Of a DNA stretch of 64,000 nucleotides, positions 40,129 to 51,744 are shown piece by piece; positions within the stretch are counted from its first letter, which is position 1; each line of letters starts with the position of its first letter. Made by a program: the position numbers and the translations under genes. The DNA is taken from positions 372,001 through 436,000 of the forward strand of contig CAXKVF010000077.1 in assembly GCA_964057225.1 (NCBI GenBank), written 5' to 3'. The notes below the pieces were generated by a model that ran no database searches, was not told the DNA's origin, and worked only from the letters and a program-made list of their open reading frames with translations. The DNA is from Auanema rhodensis (lineage: Eukaryota; Nematoda; Chromadorea; Rhabditida; Rhabditidae).

Positions 40129-43100
40129 CAATATCAATAAAAATTTGTTTTTAGACTAATATGGACATGGGGAATCTAATTTTGAAAACCGCATCTCTTT
40201 ATCTTTCACGTGAAGCGAGTTACATACCAAGTGCCCATCACGTGTACATTTAATTAGCATAAATTAAAGTTCACGTAAATTTCAAAGTCATGGTTACCAT
40301 GCACCAATATCAATCAAAATTTGTTTTTAGACTAATATGGACATGGGGAATCTAATTTTGAAAACCGCATCTCGTTATCTTTCACGTGAAGCGAGTTACA
40401 TACCAAGTGCACATCACGTGTACATTTAATTAGCATAAATTAAAGTTCACGTAAATTTCAAAGTCATGGTTACCATGCACCAATATCAATAAAAATTTGT
40501 TTTTAGACTAATATGGACATGGGGAATCTAATTTTGAAAACCGCATCTCTTTATCTTTCACGTGAAGCGAGTTACATACCAAGTGCACATCACGTGTACA
40601 TTTAATTAGCATAAATTAAAGTTCACGTAAATTTCAAAGTCATGGTTACCATGCACCAATATCAATAAAAATTTGTTTTTATACTAATATGGACATGGGG
40701 AATCTAATTTTGAAAACCGCATCTCTTTATCTTTCACGTGAAGCGAGTTACATACCAAGTGCACATCACGTGTACATTTAATTAGCATAAATTAAAGTTC
40801 ACGTAAATTTCAAAGTCATGGTTACCATGCACCAATATCAATAAAAATTTGTTTTTAGACTAATATGGACATGGAGAATCTAATTTTGAAAACCGCATCT
40901 CTTTATCTTTCACGTGAAGCGAGTTACATACCAAGTGCACATCAAGTGTACATTTAATTAGCATTAATTAAAGTTCACGTAAATTTCAAAGTCATGGTTA
41001 CCATGAACCAATATCAATAAAAATTTGTTTTTAGACTAATATGGACATGGGGAATCTAATTTTGAAAACCGCATCTCTTTATCTTTCACGTGAAGCGAGT
41101 TACATACCAAGTGCACATCACGTGTACATTTAATTAGCATTAATTAAAGTTCACGTAAATTTCAAAGTCATGGTTACCATGAACCAATATCAATAAAAAT
41201 TTGTTTTTAGACTAATATGGACATGGGGAATCTAATTTTGAAAACCGCATCTCTTTATCTTTCACGTGAAGCGAGTTACATACCAAGTGCACATCACGTG
41301 TACATTTAATTAGCATAAATTAAAGTTCACGTAAATTTCAAAGTCATGGTTACCATGAACCAATATCAATAAAAATTTGTTTTTAGACTAATATGGACAT
41401 GGGGAATCTAATTTTGAAAACCGCATCTCTTTATCTTTCACGTGAAGCGAGTTACATACCAAGTGCACATCACGTGTACATTTAATGAGCATAAATTAAA
41501 GTTCACGTAAATTTCAAAGTCATGGTTACCATGAACTAATATCAATAAAAATTTGTTTTTAGACTAATATGGACATGGGGAATCTAATTTTGAAAACCGC
41601 ATCTCTTTATCTTTCACGTGAAGCGAGTTACATACCAAGTGCACATCACGTGTACATTTAATTAGCATAAATTAAAGTTCACGTAAATTTCAAAGTCATG
41701 GTTACCATGAACCAATATCAATAAAAATTTGTGTTAAGACTAATATGGACATGGGGAATCTAATTTTGAAAACCGCATCTCTTTATCTTTCACGTGAAGC
41801 GAGTTACATACCAAGTGCACATCACGTGTACATTTAATTAGCATAAATTAAAGTTCACGTAAATTTCAAAGTCATGGTTACCATGAACCAATATCAATAA
41901 AAATTTGTTTTTAGACTAATATGGACATGGGGAATCTAATTTTGAAAACCGCATCTCTTTATCGTTCACGTGAAGCGAGTTACATACCAAGTGCACATCA
42001 CGTGTACATTTAATTAGCATAAATTAAAGTTCACGTAAATTTCAAAGTCATGGTTACCATGCACCAATATCAATAAAAATTTGTTTTTAGACTAATATGG
42101 ACATGGGGAATCTAATTTTGGAAACCGCATCTCTTTATCTTTCACGTGAAGCGAGTTACATACCAAGTGCACATCACGTGTACATTTAATTAGCATAAAT
42201 TGAAGTTCACGTAAATTTCAAAGTCATGGTTACCATGAACCAATATCAATAAAAATTTGTTTTTAGACTAATATGGACATGGGGAATCTAATTTTGAAAA
42301 CCGCATCTCTTTATCTTTCACGTGAAGCGAGTTACATACCAAGTGCACATCACGTGTACATTTAATTAGCATAAATTAAAGTTCACGTAAATTTCAAAGT
42401 CATGGTTACCATGAACCAATATCAATAAAAATTTGTTTTTAGACTAATATGGACATGGGGAATCTAATTTTGAAAACCGCATCTCTTTATCGTTCACGTG
42501 AAGCGAGTTACATACCAAGTGCACATCACGTGTACATTTAATGAGCATAAATTAAAGTTCACGTAAATTTCAAAGTCATGGTTACCATGAACTAATATCA
42601 ATAAAAATTTGTTTTTAGACTAATATGGACATGGGGAATCTAATTTTGAAAACCGCATCTCTTTATCTTTCACGTGAAGCGAGTTACATACCAAGTGCAC
42701 ATCACGTGTACATTTAATGAGCATAAATTAAAGTTCACGTAAATTTCAAAGTCATGGTTACCATGAACTAATATCAATAAAAATTTGTTTTTAGACTAAT
42801 ATGGACATGGGGAATCTAATTTTGAAAACCGCATCTCTTTATCTTTCACGTGAAGCGAGTTACATACCAAGTGCACATCACGTGTACATTTAATTAGCAT
42901 AAATTAAAGTTCACGTAAATTTCAAAGTCATGGTTACCATGAACCAATATCAATAAAAATTTGTTTTTAGACTAATATGGACATGGGGAATCTAATTTTG
43001 AAAACCGCATCTCTTTATCGTTCACGTGAAGCGAGTTACATACCAAGTGCACATCACGTGTACATTTAATTAGCATAAATTAAAGTTCACGTAAATTTCA

Positions 43101-43824
43101 AAGTCATGGTTACCATGCACCAATATCAATAAAAATTTGTTTTTAGACTAATATGGACATGGGGAATCTAATTTTGGAAACCGCATCTCTTTATCTTTCA
43201 CGTGAAGCGAGTTACATACCAAGTGCACATCACGTGTACATTTAATTAGCATAAATTGAAGTTCACGTAAATTTCAAAGTCATGGTTACCATGAACCAAT
43301 ATCAATAAAAATTTGTTTTTAGACTAATATGGACATGGGGAATCTAATTTTGAAAACCGCATCTCTTTATCTTTCACGTGAAGCGAGTTACATACCAAGT
43401 GCACATCACGTGTACATTTAATTAGCATAAATTAAAGTTCACGTAAATTTCAAAGTCACGGTTACCATGAACCAATATCAATAAAAGTTTGTTTTTAGAC
43501 TAATATGGACATGGGGAATCTAATTTTGAAAACCGCATCTCTTTATCTTTCACGTGAAGCGAGTTACATACCAAGTGCACATCACGTGTACATTTAATGA
43601 GCATAAATTAAAGTTCACGTAAATTTCAAAGTCATGGTTACCATGAACTAATATCAATAAAAATTTGTTTTTAGACTAATATGGACATGGGGAATCTAAT
43701 TTTGAAAACCGCATCTCTTTATCTTTCACGTGAAGCGAGTTACATACCAAGTGCACATCACGTGTACATTTAATTAGCATAAATTAAAGTTCACGTAAAT
43801 TTCAAAGTCATGGTTACCATGAAC
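40129..43824. repeat. HOR-B, 21-monomer version
   Basis: Order: m107; m11/m70; plain; m26 G>T; m43/m133; m133; plain; m127; m1; m21/m24 T>A; m76; m57/m138; plain; m76 plus m127 (42417); m1 plus m127; m1; m76; m57/m138; plain with m163 T>C; m127 with m16 change (43473); m1. It corresponds to the 23-monomer units at 51745 and 57729 minus two plain monomers. Monomer 42417 combines two markers that are normally in separate monomers. Confidence 0.88.
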
Positions 43825-46800
43825 CAATATCAATAAAAATTTGTTTTTAGACTAATATGGACATGGGGAATCTAATTTTGAAAACCGCATCTCTTTATCT
43901 TTCACGTGAAGCGAGTTACATACCAAGTGCACATCACGTGTACATTTAATTAGCATAAATTAAAGTTCACGTAAATTTCAAAGTCATGGTTACCATGCAC
44001 CAATATCAATAAAAATTTGTTTTTAAACTAATATGGACATGGGGAATCTAATTTTGAAAACCGCATCTCTTTATCTTTCACGTGAAGCGAGTTACATACC
44101 AAGTGCACATCACGTGTACATTTAATTAGCATAAATTAAAGTTCACGTAACTTTCAAAGTCATGGTTACCATGCACCAATATCAATAAAAATTTGTTTTT
44201 AGACTAATATGGACATGGGGAATCTAATTTTGAAAACCGCATCTCTTTATCTTTCACGTGAAGCGAGTTACATACCAAGTGCACATCACGTGTACATTTA
44301 ATTAGCATAAATTAAAGTTCACGTAACTTTCAAAGTCATGGTTACCATGCACCAATATCAATAAAAATTTGTTTTTAGACTAATATGGACATGGGGAATC
44401 TAATTTTGAAAACCGCATCTCTTTATCTTTCACGTGAAGCGAGTTACATACTAAGTGCACATCACGTGTACATTTAATTAGCATAAATTAAAGTTCACGT
44501 AAATTTCAAAGTCATGGTTACCATGAACCAATATCAATAAAAATTTGTTTTTAGACTAATATGGACATGGGGAATCTAATTTTGAAAACCGCATCTCTTT
44601 ATCTTTCACGTGAAGCGAGTTACATACCAAGTGCACATCACGTGTACATTTAATTAGCATAAATTAAAGTTCACGTAAATTTCAAAGTCATGGTTACCAT
44701 GCACCAATATCAATAAAAATTTGTTTTTAGACTAATATGGACATGGGGAATCTAATTTTGAAAACCGCATCTCTTTATCTTTCACGTGAAGCGAGTTACA
44801 TACCAAGTGCACATCACGTGTACATTTAATTAGCATAAATTAAAGTTCACGTAAATTTCAAAGTCATGGTTACCATGCACCAATATCAATAAAATTTTGT
44901 TTTTAGACTAATATGGACATGGGGAATCTAATTTTGAAAACCGCATCTCTTTATCTTTCACGTGAAGCGAGTTACATACCAAGTGCACATCACGTGTACA
45001 TTTAATTAGCATAAATTAAAGTTCACGTAAATTTCAAAGTCATGGTTACCATACACCAATATCAATAAAAATTTGTTTTTAGACTAATATGGACATGGGG
45101 AATCTAATTTTGAAAACCGCATCTCTTTATCTTTCACGTGAAGCGAGTTACATACCAAGTGCACATCACGTGTACATTTAATTAGCATAAATTAAAGTTC
45201 ACGTAAATTTCAAAGTCATGGTTACCATGAACCAATATCAATAAAAATTTGTTTTTAGACTAATATGGACATGGGGAATCTAATTTTGAAAACCGCATCT
45301 CTTTATCTTTCACGTGAAGCGAGTTACATACCAAGTGCACATCACGTGTACATTTAATTAGCATAAATTAAAGTTCACGTAAATTTCAAAGTCATGGTTA
45401 CCATGCACCAATATCAATAAAAATTTGTTTTTAAACTAATATGGACATGGGGAATCTAATTTTGAAAACCGCATCTCTTTATCTTTCACGTGAAGCGAGT
45501 TATATACCAAGTGCACATCACGTGTACATTTAATTAGCATAAATTAAAGTTCACGTAAATTTCAAAGTCATGGTTACCATGAACCAATATCAATAAAAAT
45601 TTGTTTTTAGACTAATATGGACATGGGGAATCTAATTTTGAAAACCGCATCTCTTTATCTTTCACGTGAAGCGAGTTACATACCAAGTGCACATCACGTG
45701 TACATTTAATGAGCATAAATTAAAGTTCACGTAAATTTCAAAGTCATGGTTACCATGAACTAATATCAATAAAAATTTGTTTTTAGACTAATATGGACAT
45801 GGGGAATCTAATTTTGAAAACCGCATCTCTTTATCTTTCACGTGAAGCGAGTTACATACCAAGTGCACATCACGTGTACATTTAATGAGCATAAATTAAA
45901 GTTCACGTAAATTTCAAAGTCATGGTTACCATGAACTAATATCAATAAAAATTTGTTTTTAGACTAATATGGACATGGGGAATCTAATTTTGAAAACCGC
46001 ATCTCTTTATCTTTCACGTGAAGCGAGTTACATACCAAGTGCACATCACGTGTACATTTAATTAGCATAAATTAAAGTTCACGTAAATTTCAAAGTCATG
46101 GTTACCATGAACCAATATCAATAAAAATTTGTTTTTAGACTAATATGGACATGGGGAATCTAATTTTGAAAACCGCATCTCTTTATCTTTCACGTGAAGC
46201 GAGTTACATACCAAGTGCACATCACGTGTACATTTAATTAGCATAAATTAAAGTTCACGTAAATTTCAAAGTCATGGTTACCATGCACCAATATCAATAA
46301 AAATTTGTTTTTAAACTAATATGGACATGGGGAATCTAATTTTGAAAACCGCATCTCTTTATCTTTCACGTGAAGCGAGTTACATACCAAGTGCACATCA
46401 CGTGTACATTTAATTAGCATAAATTAAAGTTCACGTAACTTTCAAAGTCATGGTTACCATGCACCAATATCAATAAAAATTTGTTTTTAGACTAATATGG
46501 ACATGGGGAATCTAATTTTGAAAACCGCATCTCTTTATCTTTCACGTGAAGCGAGTTACATACCAAGTGCACATCACGTGTACATTTAATTAGCATAAAT
46601 TAAAGTTCACGTAACTTTCAAAGTCATGGTTACCATGCACCAATATCAATAAAAATTTGTTTTTAGACTAATATGGACATGGGGAATCTAATTTTGAAAA
46701 CCGCATCTCTTTATCTTTCACGTGAAGCGAGTTACATACTAAGTGCACATCACGTGTACATTTAATTAGCATAAATTAAAGTTCACGTAAATTTCAAAGT

Positions 46801-48299
46801 CATGGTTACCATGAACCAATATCAATAAAAATTTGTTTTTAGACTAATATGGACATGGGGAATCTAATTTTGAAAACCGCATCTCTTTATCTTTCACGTG
46901 AAGCGAGTTACATACCAAGTGCACATCACGTGTACATTTAATTAGCATAAATTAAAGTTCACGTAAATTTCAAAGTCATGGTTACCATGCACCAATATCA
47001 ATAAAAATTTGTTTTTAAACTAATATGGACATGGGGAATCTAATTTTGAAAACCGCATCTCTTTATCTTTCACGTGAAGCGAGTTACATACCAAGTGCAC
47101 ATCACGTGTACATTTAATTAGCATAAATTAAAGTTCACGTAACTTTCAAAGTCATGGTTACCATGCACCAATATCAATAAAAATTTGTTTTTAGACTAAT
47201 ATGGACATGGGGAATCTAATTTTGAAAACCGCATCTCTTTATCTTTCACGTGAAGCGAGTTACATACCAAGTGCACATCACGTGTACATTTAATTAGCAT
47301 AAATTAAAGTTCACGTAACTTTCAAAGTCATGGTTACCATGCACCAATATCAATAAAAATTTGTTTTTAGACTAATATGGACATGGGGAATCTAATTTTG
47401 AAAACCGCATCTCTTTATCTTTCACGTGAAGCGAGTTACATACCAAGTGCACATCACGTGTACATTTAATTAGCATAAATTAAAGTTCACGTAAATTTCA
47501 AAGTCATGGTTACCATGCACCAATATCAATAAAAATTTGTTTTTAAACTAATATGGACATGGGGAATCTAATTTTGAAAACCGCATCTCTTTATCTTTCA
47601 CGTGAAGCGAGTTACATACCAAGTGCACATCACGTGTACATTTAATTAGCATAAATTAAAGTTCACGTAACTTTCAAAGTCATGGTTACCATGCACCAAT
47701 ATCAATAAAAATTTGTTTTTAGACTAATATGGACATGGGGAATCTAATTTTGAAAACCGCATCTCTTTATCTTTCACGTGAAGCGAGTTACATACCAAGT
47801 GCACATCACGTGTACATTTAATTAGCATAAATTAAAGTTCACGTAAATTTCAAAGTCATGGTTACCATGAACCAATATCAATAAAAATTTGTTTTTAGAC
47901 TAATATGGACATGGGGAATCTAATTTTGAAAACCGCATCTCTTTATCTTTCACGTGAAGCGAGTTACATACCAAGTGCACATCACGTGTACATTTAATTA
48001 GCATAAATTAAAGTTCACGTAAATTTCAAAGTCATGGTTACCATGAACCAATATCAATAAAAATTTGTTTTTAGACTAATATGGACATGGGGAATCTAAT
48101 TTTGAAAACCGCATCTCTTTATCTTTCACGTGAAGCGAGTTACATACCAAGTGCACATCACGTGTACATTTAATTAGCATAAATTAAAGTTCACGTAAAT
48201 TTCAAAGTCATGGTTACCATGAACCAATATCAATAAAAATTTGTTTTTAGACTAATATGGACATGGGGAATCTAATTTTGAAAACCGCATCTCTTTATC

Positions 48300-48316
48300 T
48301 TTCACGTGAAGCGAGT
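48300..48316 (+). other. CENP-B-box-like 17-mer (m76-m92), 7 of 9 core positions
   Basis: Compared with the mammalian CENP-B box NTTCGNNNNANNCGGGN, this stretch keeps TTC, the central A, CG and the last G. It has A in place of the G at box positions 5 and 15. A match this good is expected about 0.5 times per monomer over both strands by chance, so it is weak evidence. The m88 C>T variant (monomers 11971, 15139, 16723) removes another conserved base. Confidence 0.3.
48301..48310. other. Perfect 10-bp palindrome TTCACGTGAA (m77-m86), one per monomer
   Basis: The sequence equals its own reverse complement and contains the CACGTG E-box/G-box core. It recurs in nearly every monomer. Rare disruptions are m84 G>A in the monomers at 881 and 5106, and m79 C>T at 31681 and 34497. 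CACGTG is a known target of bHLH and plant bZIP factors; binding here is untested. Confidence 0.9.
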
Positions 48317-48332
48317 TACATACCAAGTGCAC

Positions 48333-48340
48333 ATCACGTG
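48333..48340 (+). other. ATCACGTG element (m109-m116), second TCACGT core
   Basis: This is a second CACGTG per monomer, directly preceded by the palindrome GTGCAC. It matches the budding-yeast CDEI consensus RTCACRTG exactly, which is recalled knowledge about another kingdom, so functional equivalence is not implied. Isolated copies are altered: m111 C>G (monomer 36961), m113 C>A (40833), m116 G>C (20067), m117 T>C (52273). Confidence 0.85.
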
Positions 48341-48365
48341 TACATTTAATTAGCATAAATTAAAG

Positions 48366-48375
48366 TTCACGTAAA
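48366..48375 (+). other. TTCACGTAAA element (m142-m151), third TCACGT core
   Basis: This is the third TCACGT core, 33 bp after the second one, which is itself 32 bp after the first. A common variant, m151 A>C, lies just after the core and marks several HOR positions. The core itself is almost invariant; the one clear break is the single-base deletion in the monomer at 21299. Confidence 0.85.
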
Positions 48376-48383
48376 TTTCAAAG

Positions 48384-48398
48384 TCATGGTTACCATGA
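48384..48398. other. 15-bp dyad TCATGGTTACCATGA (m160-m174)
   Basis: Seven-base arms (TCATGGT and ACCATGA) flank a central T. The outer pair depends on the m174 dimorphism: with A174 the arms are 7 bp, with C174 they are 6 bp. The centre is a GGTNACC site, so nearly every monomer shares it. Scattered changes occur at m161, m163, m168, m169, m172 and m173. Confidence 0.85.
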
Positions 48399-48928
48399 AC
48401 CAATATCAATAAAAATTTGTTTTTAGACTAATATGGACATGGGGAATCTAATTTTGAAAACCGCATCTCTTTATCTTTCACGTGAAGCGAGTTACATACC
48501 AAGTGCACATCACGTGTACATTTAATGAGCATAAATTAAAGTTCACGTAAATTTCAAAGTCATGGTTACCATGAACTAATATCAATAAAAATTTGTTTTT
48601 AGACTAATATGGACATGGGGAATCTAATTTTGAAAACCGCATCTCTTTATCTTTCACGTGAAGCGAGTTACATACCAAGTGCACATCACGTGTACATTTA
48701 ATTAGCATAAATTAAAGTTCACGTAAATTTCAAAGTCATGGTTACCATGAACCAATATCAATAAAAATTTGTTTTTAGACTAATATGGACATGGGGAATC
48801 TAATTTTGAAAACCGCATCTCTTTATCTTTCACGTGAAGCGAGTTACATACCAAGTGCACATCACGTGTACATTTAATTAGCATAAATTAAAGTTCACGT
48901 AAATTTCAAAGTCATGGTTACCATGCAC

Positions 48929-51216
48929 CAATATCAATAAAAATTTGTTTTTAAACTAATATGGACATGGGGAATCTAATTTTGAAAACCGCATCTCTTT
49001 ATCTTTCACGTGAAGCGAGTTACATACCAAGTGCACATCACGTGTACATTTAATTAGCATAAATTAAAGTTCACGTAACTTTCAAAGTCATGGTTACCAT
49101 GCACCAATATCAATAAAAATTTGTTTTTAGACTAATATGGACATGGGGAATCTAATTTTGAAAACCGCATCTCTTTATCTTTCACGTGAAGCGAGTTACA
49201 TACCAAGTGCACATCACGTGTACATTTAATTAGCATAAATTAAAGTTCACGTAACTTTCAAAGTCATGGTTACCATGCACCAATATCAATAAAAATTTGT
49301 TTTTAGACTAATATGGACATGGGGAATCTAATTTTGAAAACCGCATCTCTTTATCTTTCACGTGAAGCGAGTTACATACTAAGTGCACATCACGTGTACA
49401 TTTAATTAGCATAAATTAAAGTTCACGTAAATTTCAAAGTCATGGTTACCATGAACCAATATCAATAAAAATTTGTTTTTAGACTAATATGGACATGGGG
49501 AATCTAATTTTGAAAACCGCATCTCTTTATCTTTCACGTGAAGCGAGTTACATACCAAGTGCACATCACGTGTACATTTAATTAGCATAAATTAAAGTTC
49601 ACGTAAATTTCAAAGTCATGGTTACCATGCACCAATATCAATAAAAATTTGTTTTTAAACTAATATGGACATGGGGAATCTAATTTTGAAAACCGCATCT
49701 CTTTATCTTTCACGTGAAGCGAGTTACATACCAAGTGCACATCACGTGTACATTTAATTAGCATAAATTAAAGTTCACGTAAATTTCAAAGTCATGGTTA
49801 CCATGCACCAATATCGATAAAAATTTGTTTTTAGACTAATATGGACATGGGGAATCTAATTTTGAAAACCGCATCTCTTTATCTTTCACGTGAAGCGAGT
49901 TACATACCAAGTGCACATCACGTGTACATTTAATTAGCATAAATTAAAGTTCACGTAAATTTCAAAGTCATGGTTACCATGAACCAATATCAATAAAAAT
50001 TTGTTTTTAGACTAATATGGACATGGGGAATCTAATTTTGAGAACCGCATCTCTTTATCTTTCACGTGAAGCGAGTTCCATACCAAGTGCACATCACGTG
50101 TACATTTAATTAGCATAAATTAAAGTTCACGTAAATTTCAAAGTCATGGTTACCATGAACCAATATCAATAAAAATTTGTTTTTAGACTAATATGGACAT
50201 GGGGAATCTAATTTTGAAAACCGCATCTCTTTATCTTTCACGTGAAGCGAGTTACATACCAAGTGCCCATCACGTGTACATTTAATTAGCATAAATTAAA
50301 GTTCACGTAAATTTCAAAGTCATGGTTACCATGCACCAATATCAATCAAAATTTGTTTTTAGACTAATATGGACATGGAGAATCTAATTTTGAAAACCGC
50401 ATCTCTTTATCTTTCACGTGAAGCGAGTTACGTACCAAGTGCACATCACGTGTACATTTAATTAGCATAAATTAAAGTTCACGTAAATTTCAAAGTCATG
50501 GTTACCATGCACCAATATCAATAAAAATTTGTTTTTAGACTAATATGGACATGGGGAATCTAATTTTGAAAACCGCATCTCTTTATCTTTCACGTGAAGC
50601 GAGTTACATACCAAGTGCACATCACGTGTACATTTAATTAGCATAAATTAAAGTTCACGTAAATTTCAAAGTCATGGTTACCATGCACCAATATCAATAA
50701 AAATTTGTTTTTAGACTAATATGGACATGGAGAATCTAATTTTGAAAACCGCATCTCTTTATCTTTCACGTGAAGCGAGTTACATACCAAGTGCACATCA
50801 CGTGTACATTTAATTAGCATAAATTAAAGTTCACGTAAATTTCAAAGTCATGGTTACCATGCACCAATATCAATAAAAATTTGTTTTTAGACTAATATGG
50901 ACATGGAGAATCTAATTTTGAAAACCGCATATCTTTATCTTTCACGTGAAGCGAGTTACATACCAAGTGCACATCACGTGTACATTTAATTAGCATTAAT
51001 TAAAGTTCACGTAAATTTCAAAGTCATGGTTACCATGAACCAATATCAATAAAAATTTGTTTTTAGACTAATATGGACATGGGGAATCTAATTTTGAAAA
51101 CCGCATCTCTTTATCTTTCACGTGAAGCGAGTTACATACCAAGTGCACATCACGTGTACATTTAATTAGCATTAATTAAAGTTCACGTAAATTTCAAAGT
51201 CATGGTTACCATGAAC
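48929..51216. repeat. HOR-A copy 4, 13 monomers, with a hybrid monomer
   Basis: Order as in copy 3 from m26/m151 (48929) through m151, m100, plain, m26 (49633), m8 (49809), m94 (49985, with an m58 change), m107 (50161). Monomer 50337 then has m11 A>C at its left end but m43 G>A instead of m70 T>G, followed by plain, m43 (50689), m43/m133 (50865) and m133 (51041). Relative to copy 3, three monomers (528 bp) are missing at the hybrid. The start matches 46289 at an offset of 15 monomers. Confidence 0.88.
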
Positions 51217-51744
51217 CAATATCAATAAAAATTTGTTTTTAGACTAATATGGACATGGGGAATCTAATTTTGAAAACCGCATCTCTTTATCTTTCACGTG
51301 AAGCGAGTTACATACCAAGTGCACATCACGTGTACATTTAATTAGCATAAATTAAAGTTCACGTAAATTTCAAAGTCATGGTTACCATGAACCAATATCA
51401 ATAAAAATTTGTTTTTAGACTAATATGGACATGGGGAATCTAATTTTGAAAACCGCATCTCTTTATCTTTCACGTGAAGCGAGTTACATACCAAGTGCAC
51501 ATCACGTGTACATTTAATGAGCATAAATTAAAGTTCACGTAAATTTCAAAGTCATGGTTACCATGAACTAATATCAATAAAAATTTGTTTTTAGACTAAT
51601 ATGGACATGGGGAATCTAATTTTGAAAACCGCATCTCTTTATCTTTCACGTGAAGCGAGTTACATACCAAGTGCACATCACGTGTACATTTAATTAGCAT
51701 AAATTAAAGTTCACGTAAATTTCAAAGTCATGGTTACCATGAAC
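51217..51744. repeat. Three-monomer junction: plain, m127 T>G, m1 C>T
   Basis: Same composition as 28866-29393 and 39601-40128: it connects the m133 monomers ending HOR-A to the m107 monomer beginning HOR-B. The recurrence shows that the A-to-B transition is itself part of a still larger repeated order. Confidence 0.83.

Larger units (their letters stand above)
48225..48400 (+). repeat. Representative consensus-like 176-bp monomer
   Basis: This copy carries the majority base at nearly every position and serves as the reference for m-numbering. In order it contains: an A/T-tract segment (m8-m25); a motif AGACTAATATGGAC (m25-m38); a G4 run (m41-m44); AAAACCGCATC (m57-m67); the palindrome TTCACGTGAA (m77-m86); GTGCAC (m103-m108) followed by ATCACGTG (m109-m116); the AT-rich block TTTAATTAGCATAAATTAAA (m121-m140); TTCACGTAAA (m142-m151); and the dyad TCATGGTTACCATGA (m160-m174). 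It has the A form of the m174 C/A dimorphism. Composition by hand count is 30 C and 26 G in 176 bases, with five CpGs. Confidence 0.95.
43825..48928. repeat. Mixed region with a recurring m26/m151/m100 four-monomer module
   Basis: The module m26 G>A + m151 A>C, m151 A>C, m100 C>T, plain occurs at 44001 and 46289; incomplete forms start at 46993 and 47521. It is usually preceded by the m127, m1, plain run (43473, 45761, 48401), as also before HOR-A copies 3 and 4. Private changes: m15 A>T and m173 G>A in 44881, m95 C>T in 45409. Three plain monomers stand at 47873, 48049 and 48225. Confidence 0.82.
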
